This document shows, piece after piece, positions 27,068 to 36,967 of a stretch of DNA of 64,000 nt. The position numbers were made by a program, and so were the translations under genes. The stretch spans positions 1 through 64,000 of the forward strand of contig CAVZCK010000021.1 in NCBI GenBank assembly GCA_963773735.1, in the 5' to 3' direction. This stretch comes from CAVZCK01 sp963773735 (lineage in GTDB: Bacteria > Pseudomonadota > Alphaproteobacteria > Rhizobiales > Rhodomicrobiaceae). Numbering within the stretch: position 1 is the stretch's first letter; the number at the start of each line of letters is the position of its first letter. A model generated the notes under the pieces. The model did no database searches. It had not been told where the DNA came from and was given only the letters and a program-made list of their open reading frames with translations.

Positions 27068-29527
27068 ATGGCTTACAAACGCAACATCGACCGCCTGCCG
27101 ATCATCCCGGCAAACGCCAAGAAGCAGAATGTCGTTTGCCATTACTGCATCGTCGGCTGCGGCTATCACGCCTATACATGGCCGGTGAACCAGCAGGGCG
27201 GCACGGCCCCGAGCGCCAACGCTTTCGGCGTCGATTTGTCGAAACAGCAGGAGTTGCAGACCGCCGCCTGGTATTCGCCGTCGATGTACAACATCGTCAA
27301 ACAGGACGGTCAGGACGTTCACATCGTCATCAAGCCCGACAAGGCCTGCGAGGTGAATTCCGGACTCGGCTCGATCCGCGGCGCCCGCATCGCCGAAATG
27401 AGCTATTCGCAGGCCCGGCAGACCCAGCAGCAGCGGCTGACCGACCCAATGGTCTGGCGCTACGGCTCGATGATGCCGACGAGCTGGGACGATGCGCTCG
27501 ATCTCGTCGCCAGGGTGACGGTCGCGGTGATCAAGGACCAGGGCGAGGACGGCCTGTTCGTCTCGGCCTTCGACCATGGCGGCGCCGGCGGCGGCTATGA
27601 GAACACCTGGGGCACCGGCAAGCTCTATTTCGGCGCGATGAAGATCAAGAACATCCGCATCCATAACCGCCCGGCCTATAATTCCGAGGTGCATTCGACG
27701 CGCGACATGGGCGTCGGCGAGCTGAACAATTGCTATGAGGACGCCGAGCTGGCCGACACCATCGTCGCCACCGGCTGCAACTCGCTGGAGACCCAGACCA
27801 ACTATTTCCTCAATCATTGGATCCCCAATCTGCGCGGCACGTCCCTGCAGAAGAAGCAGGCGCAATTGCCGGGCGAGCCTCACGCACGAGGCCGTATCAT
27901 CATTGTCGATCCGCGCCGGACGGTGACGGTGAATGCCTGCGAGGTCGAAGCCGGCAAGGAGAACGTTCTGCATCTGGCCGTCAAATCCGGAACAGACCTT
28001 GCCTTGTTCAATGCGATCCTGACCTATGTCGCGGAGAAGGGCTGGATCGATAAGGACTTCATCAAGGCTTCGACCAAGGACTTCGACAAGGCGCTCAATA
28101 CCAACAAGACCTCGATCGAGGAAGCAGCGAGGATCACGGGTCTCAAAGGTGAGGATATCATCAAAGCCGCGACCTGGATCGCCGAGCCGAAAGAGGGCAA
28201 GCGCCGCCGGACGATGTTCGCCTATGAGAAGGGCATCATCTGGGGCAACGATAATTACCGCACGATCGCCGCGATCGTGAACCTCGCCCTCGCCACCGGC
28301 AATGTCGGCCGCGAAGGCGGCGGCGCCGTGCGCATGGGCGGCCATCAGGAGGGCTATGTGCGGCCCGACTACCCTGGACCCCGCCCGGCGCCTTACATCG
28401 ACCGGCTGTTGATCAGTGGCAAAGGCGGCGTCCATCACATCTGGGCCTGCGACCACTATAAGACCACGCTCAATGGGACGGAGTTCAAGCGCGTCTATAA
28501 AGAGCGCACCGACAAGGTGAAGGACGCGATGAACAGCGTGCCCTACGGCGACCGCGCCGCGATGGTCAAAGCCATTCTCGGGGCGATAAAAAAAGGCGGT
28601 CTGTTCGCTGTCGATGTCGATATCGTGCCGACCAAGATCGGCCAGGCCTGCCACGTCTGGCTGCCTGGGGCCACGTCGGGCGAGATGAACTTGACCTCGA
28701 TGAACGGCGAACGCCGTATGCGTCTCACCGAGCGCTATATGGACCCGCCCGGCCAGGCCATGCCGGATTGCCTGATCGCGGCGCGCATCGCCAATCATAT
28801 GGAGCGCGTGCTGCGCGGCATGGGCGACGCGAAATATGCCGACCAGTTCAAAGGCTTCGACTGGAAGACCGAAGAAGACGCCTTCATGGACGGCTATAAC
28901 AAGAACGCCAAGGGCGGCGAGTTCGTCACCTATGAGCGGCTGCGGGCGATGGGAACGAACGGCTTCCAGGAGCCGGCGACCGGGTTCCAGGATGGCAAGA
29001 TCGTCGGCAGCAAGCGGCTCTATACGGACGGCAAGTTCGGCACCAAGGACGGCAAGGCGACATTCTTCGACGCCAAATGGCGGGGCCTGGAAGCGCCCGG
29101 CAAGGAGAAACAAAAGGAGAAATTCAAGTTCCTCATCAACAATGGGCGCGCCAATCAGGTCTGGCAGTCCGCCTATCTCGATGTCGAGGAAGAGCTGGTG
29201 ATGGACCGCTGGCCCTACACTTTCATCGAGATGAACCCGGACGACATGGCCTCGCTTGGCGTTAAAGAGGGCGATCTCGTCGAGGTCTGGAACGATACGG
29301 GGTCGACGCAGGCCATGGTCTATCCGACCAAGACCGCCCGCAAAGGCGAGACCTTCATGCTGTTCGGCTATCCGACCGGCGTGCAGGGCAACGTCATCAA
29401 CGGCGATGGCGTCAATGAGCTCGTCATTCCGAACTATAAGCAGACCTGGGCCAACATCCGGAAGATCTCGGATGCTCCGGAAGGCGTGAAACATCTCACC
29501 TTCAAGTCCCGGGAATATTCGGCATAG
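27068..29527 (+). CDS. aioA: Arsenite oxidase large subunit, molybdopterin-binding
   Basis: An 819-residue subunit of the DMSO-reductase superfamily that oxidises arsenite to arsenate in the periplasm. The N-terminus holds the [3Fe-4S] motif Cys24-x2-Cys27-x3-Cys31, with no fourth cysteine (Ser102 is the likely substitute), as in known AioA. It has no signal of its own and is exported with AioB. The bis-molybdopterin-guanine-dinucleotide sites run through the rest (for example TGCNSLETQTNYF and VWLPGATSGEMN). ATG 27068 follows a GGGAGG ribosome site. The frame is undamaged. No cytochrome c, moeA or mobilisation gene follows. Confidence 0.96.
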   Translation: MAYKRNIDRLPIIPANAKKQNVVCHYCIVGCGYHAYTWPVNQQGGTAPSANAFGVDLSKQQELQTAAWYSPSMYNIVKQDGQDVHIVIKPDKACEVNSGLGSIRGARIAEMSYSQARQTQQQRLTDPMVWRYGSMMPTSWDDALDLVARVTVAVIKDQGEDGLFVSAFDHGGAGGGYENTWGTGKLYFGAMKIKNIRIHNRPAYNSEVHSTRDMGVGELNNCYEDAELADTIVATGCNSLETQTNYFLNHWIPNLRGTSLQKKQAQLPGEPHARGRIIIVDPRRTVTVNACEVEAGKENVLHLAVKSGTDLALFNAILTYVAEKGWIDKDFIKASTKDFDKALNTNKTSIEEAARITGLKGEDIIKAATWIAEPKEGKRRRTMFAYEKGIIWGNDNYRTIAAIVNLALATGNVGREGGGAVRMGGHQEGYVRPDYPGPRPAPYIDRLLISGKGGVHHIWACDHYKTTLNGTEFKRVYKERTDKVKDAMNSVPYGDRAAMVKAILGAIKKGGLFAVDVDIVPTKIGQACHVWLPGATSGEMNLTSMNGERRMRLTERYMDPPGQAMPDCLIAARIANHMERVLRGMGDAKYADQFKGFDWKTEEDAFMDGYNKNAKGGEFVTYERLRAMGTNGFQEPATGFQDGKIVGSKRLYTDGKFGTKDGKATFFDAKWRGLEAPGKEKQKEKFKFLINNGRANQVWQSAYLDVEEELVMDRWPYTFIEMNPDDMASLGVKEGDLVEVWNDTGSTQAMVYPTKTARKGETFMLFGYPTGVQGNVINGDGVNELVIPNYKQTWANIRKISDAPEGVKHLTFKSREYSA

Positions 29528-29541
29528 CGAAGCGGAGGCTG

Positions 29542-29577
29542 GCTGCCGGGCGCACATTCCTCCCTCCGCCCGGCAGC
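29542..29577 (+). terminator. Hairpin after aioA
   Basis: GCTGCCGGGCG and CGCCCGGCAGC form a perfect 11-bp GC stem with a 14-base loop, starting 15 bases after the aioA stop. There is no T run, so termination may be Rho-assisted. It marks the end of the arsenic island transcript. Confidence 0.6.
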
Positions 29578-29848
29578 GCCAATCCACCCTCGGACAATGC
29601 GTAAGGTGAAGCCAACCAAGCAGCGTCGCTATTGCTTCCTGCGTCGCTCTCGGATTCCGGCTCGGGGGCCGGGACAGGCGCCCGAAGGGCTGTCCGAGGC
29701 CCACTCGCCTATCCGCGCAATAGGAATTTGCAGGACAGCCAATAGGCACCGGCTCTTGCGGCCGGTGCGACGCCGAATTTGTCGTTGCGCCTTGCTATCA
29801 GCATCGGCGGCTCGTTGCGCTTGTCGCCCGTCGCTATGCACGGTAAAT

Positions 29849-29862
29849 TATCGGTCGATAAT
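29849..29862. promoter_or_regulatory. Operator-like palindrome TTATCG-GT-CGATAA
   Basis: A perfect 14-bp dyad lies 40 bases before the start of the acyl-CoA-dehydrogenase-like gene. A looser version (32955-32968) lies between the divergent genes at 32844 and 33055. A TetR regulator encoded at 31120-31905 is the obvious candidate to bind it. Confidence 0.5.
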
Positions 29863-29902
29863 CAACGCTGGCAACGTAGCTCCTTATTATGCGGAGGCAG
29901 CG

Positions 29903-31123
29903 ATGTCCGAAGCCTCGTCAAATGCCTGTCGCCCGCCTTGGGCTGGGATGAGCGACGACTATCAGGCGGCGGTCGCCCGCGCCGAGGCGCTGGTGCCAGC
30001 GCTGCGCGAGCGCGCCGTCAGGACGGAAAAACTGCGCCGTCTGCCGGAGGAAACCGAGCGCGATCTGCATGAGGCGGGCCTGTTCCGCGTTCTCCAGCCG
30101 CGCCGCGTCGGCGGGGCGGAGCTCGACTATGTGGCGCTGATCGACATTGGCGACATCCTCGCGCGGGGCGATGCGTCGGTGGGCTGGAATTTCGCCAACC
30201 TCGCCAGCCATCACTGGATGCTGGCCATGTGGGCCAAGGCGGCGCAGGACCGCATCTGGGACGAGAACCCCGATGCGCTGATCGCCTCCTCCTTCGTCTT
30301 CCCCGCCGGGCGCGCCAGGAAGGCGCCGGGCGGCTATATGCTTTCGGGCCGCTGGCCGTTTTCCTCCGGCGTCGATCCGAGCGGCTGGAACATGCTCGCG
30401 GGGATCGTTGCGGGGGAGGGCGGTAATGCGCCGGATTATCGCGTCTTCCTGGTGCCGAAAGAGGACTATCGGATCATCGATAGCTTGGGATGCGCTCGGC
30501 CTGAAGGGCACCGGCTCGCATGACGTGGCGATCGCCGAAGCCTTCGTGCCGGAGCATATGACGGTCGCGGCGAGCGAGATCGCGGGCGGGCCGACGCCCG
30601 GAAGCGCCGTCAATCCGGCGCCGCTCTATCAGATCCCGGTCATGGCGCTGTTTCCCTATCTGATTTCCGGTCCGGCCTCGGCAATGCGCAGGGCTGCCTC
30701 GACGAGTTCGTCGATGCCATCGGCAGCCGCAGCGCAACCTATAACGCCGCCCGGCTGAGCGGCCTGCAATCGATCCAGATCAAGATCGCCGCCGCTGCGG
30801 CGAGGATCGATTGCGCCCGGCTGATCATGCGCCAGGCCTGCATCGAGGCGCAGCAGGACGCGAGCGAAGGCCGCGTGCCGGATGTTCTGCAAAAGACGCG
30901 CTACCGCCGCGACGGCGCTTTTGCCGTCAATCTGTGTACGGAGGCGGTCGATTCTCTTTTCGGCGCGAGCGGTGCGAAGGGGCTCTATATGTCCGGCGCG
31001 GTGCAGCGGCGGTTCCGTGATGCGCATGCCGCCGCCGCGCATATCTCCTTCAGCTTCGACGCGGTCGGCGGCGATTATGGCCGCGCCGCGCTCGGCCTGC
31101 CGAATGAGAACCCGGTCTTATGA
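29903..31123 (+). CDS. Acyl-CoA dehydrogenase-fold flavin monooxygenase (two frameshifts)
   Basis: This is about 405 residues when mended at about 30485 and 30690. The N-terminal helical domain (RVLQPRRVGGAELDYVALIDIGDILARGDAS) and the trailing segment AVGGDYGRAALGLP resemble class-D flavin monooxygenases such as HsaA and pigment-production hydroxylases, which share the acyl-CoA dehydrogenase fold but oxygenate aromatic or related substrates with reduced FMN from a partner reductase. The catalytic Glu of true acyl-CoA dehydrogenases is not evident. ATG 29903 has GGAGG five bases upstream. Its stop overlaps the TetR gene (ATGA at 31120). A candidate reductase is encoded at 39348-39911. Confidence 0.75.
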
Positions 31124-31905
31124 CCTCCTTGCCCAAAGCAGCTGCGCCGCGCCGGCCGAAGCGGAAACGCCTGTCTCCCGAGGAGCGGCGGCATGAGTTC
31201 ATCCGCAAGGCAACGGAGCTGTTCTCGCAGGAGGGCTTTGGCGGCGGCACGCGCGAACTGGCCCGCAAACTCGGCGTTACCCAGCCGCTGCTCTACCGTT
31301 ATTTTCCGAGCAAGGACGATCTCATCGAGGCGGTCTATCGCTCGGTCTTTCTCGACCGCTGGAACTTCGAATGGGAGTCGCTACTCGCCGACCGTTCAAT
31401 GCCTATCCGGCAGCGGCTGGAGCTGTTCTACCACTCCTATACCGACGCCATCTTCAACCGCGAATGGATGCGCATCTATTTGTTCGCGGGACTGAAGGGG
31501 CTCGACCTCAACCGCCGCTATATCGGGCTGCTGCAGGACCGCATCCTGACCCGCATCATCGCCGAATACCGCCATGAGGCGGGACTGCCGCCGCGGGCGG
31601 AACCTGCCGCCGCCGAGATGGAACTCGCCTGGCTGCTGCATGGCGGCATCTTCTATTATGGCGTGCGCAAGCATGTTTACGGCCTGGCCGTGCTGGAGAA
31701 CAAGACCCGCGCCATCGCCAATGCGCTCGATGTCTTCCTGGAGGGCATTTCCCGGCTCTTCGCCACGCCGGTCAAGATGCGCTCCGTCTACGGACGGCGC
31801 GCGATTGCGCATGAGAAGCGAAGCGAGAGTGCCTCTTCTCTGTCGTCATCCCCGGGCGAGCGTAGCGAGACCCGGGGACCCACGCCGTTACCTCGAAGCG
31901 AATGA
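31120..31905 (+). CDS. TetR/AcrR family transcriptional regulator
   Basis: A regulator with the N-terminal helix-turn-helix RRHEFIRKATELFSQEGFGG and ELARKLGVTQPLLYRYF, followed by a helical effector domain (AEMELAWLLHGGIFYYGVRKHVYGL). The true domain ends near residue 225; the last 30 or so residues are encoded by an extragenic palindrome (31850-31877) and look like read-through. It overlaps the monooxygenase gene by four bases, so it probably controls that gene through the TTATCG/CGATAA site at 29849. Confidence 0.85.
   Translation: MTSLPKAAAPRRPKRKRLSPEERRHEFIRKATELFSQEGFGGGTRELARKLGVTQPLLYRYFPSKDDLIEAVYRSVFLDRWNFEWESLLADRSMPIRQRLELFYHSYTDAIFNREWMRIYLFAGLKGLDLNRRYIGLLQDRILTRIIAEYRHEAGLPPRAEPAAAEMELAWLLHGGIFYYGVRKHVYGLAVLENKTRAIANALDVFLEGISRLFATPVKMRSVYGRRAIAHEKRSESASSLSSSPGERSETRGPTPLPRSE
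31850..31877. repeat. Extragenic palindrome CCCCGGGC-13-CCCGGGG
   Basis: The sequence CCCCGGGCGAGCGTAGCGAG followed by ACCCGGGG is a hairpin of a dispersed repeat type well known in Hyphomicrobiales. It lies inside the last codons of the TetR open frame. Confidence 0.6.
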
Positions 31906-31974
31906 GCGAATATCTACGTCAGCGGCCTGGGTCCGCGGGCCGAGCCGCTCGCGGACGACGCTTGGCGAGACGCC

Positions 31975-32844
31975 CTATTCGCCCGAATGCTTCAGCACTT
32001 CGAACACCGCGGCGGTGTCCTTGTCGCCGAGGCCCATGCTGAGCGCCTCGGTATAGATCGGCTTCGTCCGTGTAAAGAGCGGTGTCGGGCAATGGAGGTC
32101 GTCGGCGAAGGCGCCGATGATGTCCATATCCTTCTTCCACATGGCGAGCCGCATGGTCGCCGGCTCATAGACACCCTCCGCCATCATCGGCGCCCGCATC
32201 TGGAACATGCGCGAGCCGCCGGCCCCCGGCCCGATCATCTCGATGACCAGAGCGGGGTCGAGCCCGGCACGCTCCGCGACGAGCATGGCTTCGGCAGCGG
32301 CGACATTGTGGATGGCGACCAAGAGATTGGCGACGAATTTCATCCGGCTGCCATTCCCATAGACGCCGAGATCGGCGCTTTGTTTGGCGAAATCTGCAAA
32401 GAGCGGCTGGCAGCGCGCGATCGCCTCGGTATTGCCGCTGGCATAGACGACGAGGTCACGCAGCTTGGCCTGAGCGCCGGTGCCGCTTAAAGGACAGTCG
32501 AGCGCGATATGGCCGGCCGGATCAAGCAGCGCCTTAAGGGCGAGCTTGTCGGAGATGGCCAGCGTGCTCGTTTCGACGACGATGCGGGCGGGCGCGCCGC
32601 TTGCCGCGATCTCCGCGATGACCTGACGCGCGGCATCGGGGTTCGGCAGGCTGGTCAGCAGGATCGGAGCGGTGCGCGCGAGGTCTGCGATACCACTTGC
32701 CGGAACGAGCCCGGCTTTCGCCACGTCTTTCAGCCGTTCCGGCTCAACGTCATAGCCGACGACGCTCCAGCCGCGATCGAGGAGATTGGCGGCAATGGCG
32801 CCGCCCATGATGCCGAGCCCGGCTATGCCAACTGTCTTTTCCAT
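31975..32844 (-). CDS. NAD(P)-dependent oxidoreductase, 3-hydroxyisobutyrate dehydrogenase family
   Basis: A 289-residue beta-hydroxyacid dehydrogenase: Rossmann motif GLGIMGGAIAANL at the N-terminus, the substrate-binding DCPLSGTGAQAK, and the catalytic-Lys helix NGSRMKFVANLLVAIHNVAAAEA with the usual Lys and Asn. Enzymes of this family oxidise small 3-hydroxy acids or reduce tartronate semialdehyde. The start at ATG 32844 gives MEKTVGIAG; the open frame extends 57 codons further but that part is intergenic. It faces away from the molybdenum hydroxylase operon at 33055. A second family member lies at 40041-40933. Confidence 0.88.
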   Translation of the reverse strand: MEKTVGIAGLGIMGGAIAANLLDRGWSVVGYDVEPERLKDVAKAGLVPASGIADLARTAPILLTSLPNPDAARQVIAEIAASGAPARIVVETSTLAISDKLALKALLDPAGHIALDCPLSGTGAQAKLRDLVVYASGNTEAIARCQPLFADFAKQSADLGVYGNGSRMKFVANLLVAIHNVAAAEAMLVAERAGLDPALVIEMIGPGAGGSRMFQMRAPMMAEGVYEPATMRLAMWKKDMDIIGAFADDLHCPTPLFTRTKPIYTEALSMGLGDKDTAAVFEVLKHSGE

Positions 32845-33054
32845 CGCACCGAAAATCCCGTTTTTCCCATTCCATGGTCGAATGATAAATTGAGCCGAGT
32901 CCAAGCCCTTTGCCACCATGCCAGACTCCCCCATATCGCAAGCTGCCGCAATAATAATCACTCGATAAACAAGCTTGACGAGGGTGGCTCGGCGCGATGT
33001 AGTGAAGGCAAGCAAAGAGCGGTGAAAGAGCTGCTACGGGAAGGAAAGCGCCCA

Positions 33055-33941
33055 ATGAAGGCTGCGGCTTTCGATTACGTCCGCGTGGCGAGCGTCGAGG
33101 AGGCCATCGGGCATTCTGGCGCGGCATGGGGAGCGCGCGAAGCTGATTGCTGGCGGGCAAAGTCTTATGCCGGCGCTGAATATGCGCCTGATGGCGCCGG
33201 AGCTTCTCATCGATATTCCGGCATATGCGAGCCTTCGCGGCATTCGCGTCGCGACTGGTACGTCAGGATTGGCGCGCTGACGCGGCAGGCCGATCTGCTG
33301 GCCTCGCGGGAGATCGCGGAACAGGCGCCGCTTCTGGCCAAGGCCGTCACTCATATCGCGCATCCCGCCATCCGCAATCGCGGCACGATAGGTGGCAATC
33401 TCGCCCATGCCGATCCGGCTTCCGAACTTCCGGCCTGCATGCTGGCGCTCGACGCGACGCTGCCTGGTGCAGGCCCGAGCGGCGAGCGGCGTCGTTCGCG
33501 CGGCCGATTTCTTCACCGGGCTTTACCAGACGGCGCTCGCCGCCGACGAAGATGCTGACCGGCGTCGGAATTCCGCGCTGCCCAGCCGGGTGAGCGCAGC
33601 TTTTTTCAGGAATATGTCGCGCCGCAGGGGCGATTACGCCATTATCGGGCTTGCCGCTCAGGCAAAGCTCTCGGACGGGCGCATCGAGGCATTGCGGCTT
33701 GCCTATTTCGGCGTCGGCGAGCGCGCCACGCTCGCTGCCGCCGCCGCGCAGCGCCTGCTGCGACCTTTCGACGCCCGCAATTCTCGCCGAAGCGCAGGCC
33801 GCGCTGGCGCGCGATCTCCAGCCGCAGAACGATCAGCAGGCATCCGCTGCAACGCGCCTGCATCTCGCCCGGACGCTGCTCGCGCGCTGCGTCCATGATC
33901 TCACCGGCCAGCCCGCGTTTCCGGAGGCGCGCTCCGCATGA
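33055..33941 (+). pseudogene. FAD-binding subunit of a molybdenum hydroxylase (CoxM-type), many frameshifts
   Basis: Reading across at least five frame changes (near 33115, 33180, 33255, 33470 and 33580-33780) recovers a subunit of about 295 residues. It starts MKAAAFDYVRVASVEEA and contains the FAD motif region AGGQSL (out of frame near 33158), the second FAD loop NRGTIGGNLAHADPASELPA, and the CO-dehydrogenase flavoprotein C-terminal domain (GDYAIIGLAAQAKL). Such subunits carry electrons from the iron-sulfur subunit to an acceptor. ATG 33055 follows AAGGAAAG. It overlaps the 2Fe-2S gene by ATGA. Residues between breaks are well conserved, so faulty sequence is likely. Confidence 0.8.
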
Positions 33942-34425
33942 CCGCGAAGCATTCCGATTTCCCTGACCGTGAATGGCGAGACCGTGAGGCGCCGAGTTGC
34001 GCCGCGCACGCATCTGGCGGACTTCCTGCGCGATCAGCTCGGCCTCACCGGCACCCATATTGGCTGCGAGCACGGCGTTTGCGGCGCCTGCACCGTGCGG
34101 CTCGATGGCGAGATCGTCCGCGCGCTGTCTGGTGCTGGCCGTGCAGGCTGATGGCAAGAGCGTGGAGACCATCGAGGGCCTCTCCGACAGCGGCGAGATC
34201 GCCGATCTGCAGGCGGCGTTCCGCGATCGCAACGCGCTGCAATGCGGCTATTGCACACCGGCCATGCTGATCACCGCGCAGGATCTCTTGAAGCACGATC
34301 CCACGCCTGACCGCGACGCTATTCGCGAGCATCTGTCCGGCAATTACTGCCGCTGCACCGGCTATCACGCCATCGTCGATGCGGTCGAAGCGACGGCCCG
34401 CGCCCGCGCCGGAGCCAAATCATGA
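33938..34425 (+). CDS. 2Fe-2S subunit of a molybdenum hydroxylase (CoxS-type), two frameshifts
   Basis: About 162 residues with two [2Fe-2S] domains: the plant-ferredoxin motif GCEHGVCGACTVRLDG and the helical-domain motif QCGYCTPAMLI followed by NYCRCTGY. Frame changes near 33955 and 34130 interrupt it; the break at 34130 sits just after the first domain. It relays electrons from the molybdenum subunit to the FAD subunit. The overlaps of ATGA with the genes on both sides define a tight FAD-FeS-Mo operon (medium, small, large order). Confidence 0.85.
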
Positions 34426-36816
34426 CCGACGAAATCCGGCCTCGCTCCGGCCTCAGCGCGCTCGACCGCCCCAACTCTTATATCGGCCGCACCGTGCCGC
34501 GTCCCAATCTCGGCCGGCTGCTGCAAGGCCGCGGCCAATATGTCAGCGACATGGTGCTGCCGCGCATGGCCCATGTCGCTTTCGTCCGCTCGCCTTACGC
34601 CCATGCACACATTCTCGGCATCGACAGCGCCGAAGCGCGCGCAATGCCGGGCGTGATCGCAGTCGTCACGGGCGCCGAGCTGGCGAAAGTCTGCACGCCC
34701 TGGGTCGGCGTGCTGTCACATCTGAAGGGCCTGAAATCCGCGCCGCAGCACGCCATCGCCGTCGATCGTGCCTGCTGGCAGGGCGAGGCGGTCGCAGCCA
34801 TCGTGGCGACAGCCGCGCTGAAGCCGAGGACGCGGCCGAGCGCGTGCTCGTCGATTATGAGGAGCTGGAGCCGGTCACCGACATGCGCACGGCGCTCGAT
34901 CCGGCAACGCCGGTCATCCATCCCGAGCTTGGCGACAATCTCACCTTCGAGCGCAAGCTCGATGCGGGCGCCGTCGATGCCGCCTTCGCCGAGGCTGACA
35001 ATATCGTCGAGGCCGAATTCGTCTTCGGCCGTCATACCGGCGTGACGCTGGAGCCGCGCGCCATCCTCGCCGACTGGAATCCCGGCGAGGAGCGCCTGAC
35101 CGTCTATCAGGGCACCCAGGCGCCGCATATGATGCAGAACATTTTCGCCAAGCATCTGGGGCTTGAGGAAGCGCAGGTGCGGGTGATCTGCAAGGACGTA
35201 GGCGGATCGTTCGGCATCAAGGTGCATGTCTATGCCGACGAGATGGCGGTCGCAGCGTTGTCGAAAATGCTGCGCCGGCCGGTGAAATTCGTCGCCGACC
35301 GGCTGGAGAGCTTCAACACCGATATCCACGCCCGCGACCATCGCTGCAAGGGCCGCGCCGCAGTGAAGGCCGACGGCACGATTACCGCGTTCGAGATCGA
35401 CGATCTGACCGGCATCGGCCCCTATTCGGTCTATCCGCGCACCAGCGCCATCGAGGCCAATCAGGTGGTCAACCTGGTCGGCGGGCCGTACAAGACGCCG
35501 AACTATCGCGCCCGCGCGCGCGTCGTGTTCCAGAACAAAAATGTGATGTGCCAGTACCGCGCCGTCGGCCATCCGATCGCCTGTTCGGTGACGGAAGGGC
35601 TTGTCGATCTCGCTGCGCGCGCCATCGGCATGGACCCGGCGGAGATGCGCCGGCGCAATCTGATTGCGGACGACGCCTATCCTTGCGCCTCGCCTTCGGG
35701 GCTGCGCTTCGAGGCGCTGTCGCATCACGCCGCGCTCGATAAACTTCTGGCGATGATGGACTACAGGGGCTGCGGGTCGAGCAGGCGGCGCTTGCGCGAG
35801 AAGGGCATTCATCGCGGCATCGGCCTCGCCAGCTTCATCGAGGTGACCAATCCAAGCCCGGCCTTTTACGGCGTCGGCGGCGCGCGCATCTCCTCGCAGG
35901 ACGGCGTCGTCGGTGCGAATGGATGCAACCGGCGCCATCATCTGCCAGACCTCGATAACCGAACAGGGCCAGGGCTCCGAGGCGATTACAGCGCAGGTGG
36001 TGGCGACGGCGCTCGGCGTGCCGATGAGCCAAGTGCGCGTCATTCTCGGCGATACCGACATGACGCCCTATGGCGGCGGCACCTGGGCTTCGCGCGGGGC
36101 AGGGATCGGCGGCGAGGCTGCCCTTCAGGCCGGCAAGCAGCTGCGCCATAACATTCTCGCGCGCTGCGGCGACCATCCTGCAGGCCGAGCCGGATGCGCT
36201 CGACATCACTGGCGGCGCGATCGTCGATGCCTCGACCGGCAATGAGCGCATGCCGCTCGCCGAGCTCGCCCGTATCGTCTATTTCCGCCCCGATACGCTG
36301 CCGCCCGGCTTTCAGGCCGAGATGATGGCGGTCCGCCATTTCGTGCCGCGCGAATTCCCCTTCGCCTTCACCAACGGCATTCAGGCCTCCTGGCTGGAGG
36401 TCGACACCGAGACCGGCTTCATTACCCTCCTGAAGCATTGGGCCGTCGAGGATTGCGGCACCATCATCAATCCGCAGCTCGTGGACGAGCAGATCCGCGG
36501 CGGCGTCGTGCAGGGGCTCGGTGCGGCGCTGTTCGAGCACTGCATCTATGACGAGCGCGGTCAGCTCACCAATGCAACGATGGCGGATTATCTCGTGCCG
36601 ATGGCGGGCGAGATGCCGGATATCGAGGTCGGTCATGTCGTCACGCCGACAAAGGACGGCGAGCTGGGAGCCAAGGGCGCCGGCGAGGCCGGTACTGCGG
36701 GCGCTGCGGCATGCGTGGCGAATGCAGTCAATGATGCGCTTGCGCCATTCGGCGCGCACATCACCGAGATCCCGCTGACGCCGGAACTTATCTTAACCAC
36801 GCTCGGGCGCGTTTGA
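34422..36816 (+). CDS. Molybdopterin-binding large subunit, xanthine dehydrogenase/CoxL family (about four frameshifts)
   Basis: Nearly 800 residues, interrupted near 34810, 35770, 35912 and 36165. It is recognisable from start (YIGRTVPRPNLGRLLQGRGQ) to end (GELGAKGAGEAGTAGAAACV, which holds the active-site Glu region). Molybdopterin contacts include KDVGGSFGIK and EQGQGSEAITAQ. At the loop that defines CO dehydrogenase (AYXCSFR in form I, AYRGAGR in form II) it reads QYRAVGHP, so it is not CO dehydrogenase; hydroxylation of an aromatic N-heterocycle or aldehyde is more likely. It forms one operon with the FAD and 2Fe-2S subunits. Confidence 0.85.
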
Positions 36817-36867
36817 TGCAGGATCATTCAGCCGAAAGTGAAAGGCGGGGTGCGAAAGCACCCTCTG

Positions 36868-36950
36868 TCGTCATTCCCGCGCAAGCGCGGATACAGTACT
36901 CCGCAGCGCTTCCCGTGTTTACTGGATCCCCATTTTCGTGGGGATGACGA
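36868..36950. repeat. Composite intergenic palindrome
   Basis: The outer arms TCGTCAT and ATGACGA enclose two smaller hairpins: CCGCGCAAGCGCGG, and ATCCCC with GGGGAT around ATTTTCGT. It lies between two convergent genes and may act as a bidirectional terminator; it is typical of dispersed rhizobial repeats. Confidence 0.55.
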
Positions 36951-36967
36951 CCTTACATTTGGCCGCC

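Noticed and set aside
27023..29749. 908-codon open frame opposite aioA
   Set aside because: Antisense shadow in GC-rich DNA; aioA on the other strand has complete cofactor motifs.
34422..36816. Carbon monoxide dehydrogenase large subunit
   Set aside because: Neither CO-dehydrogenase active-site loop is present, so only the general molybdenum hydroxylase family is supported.
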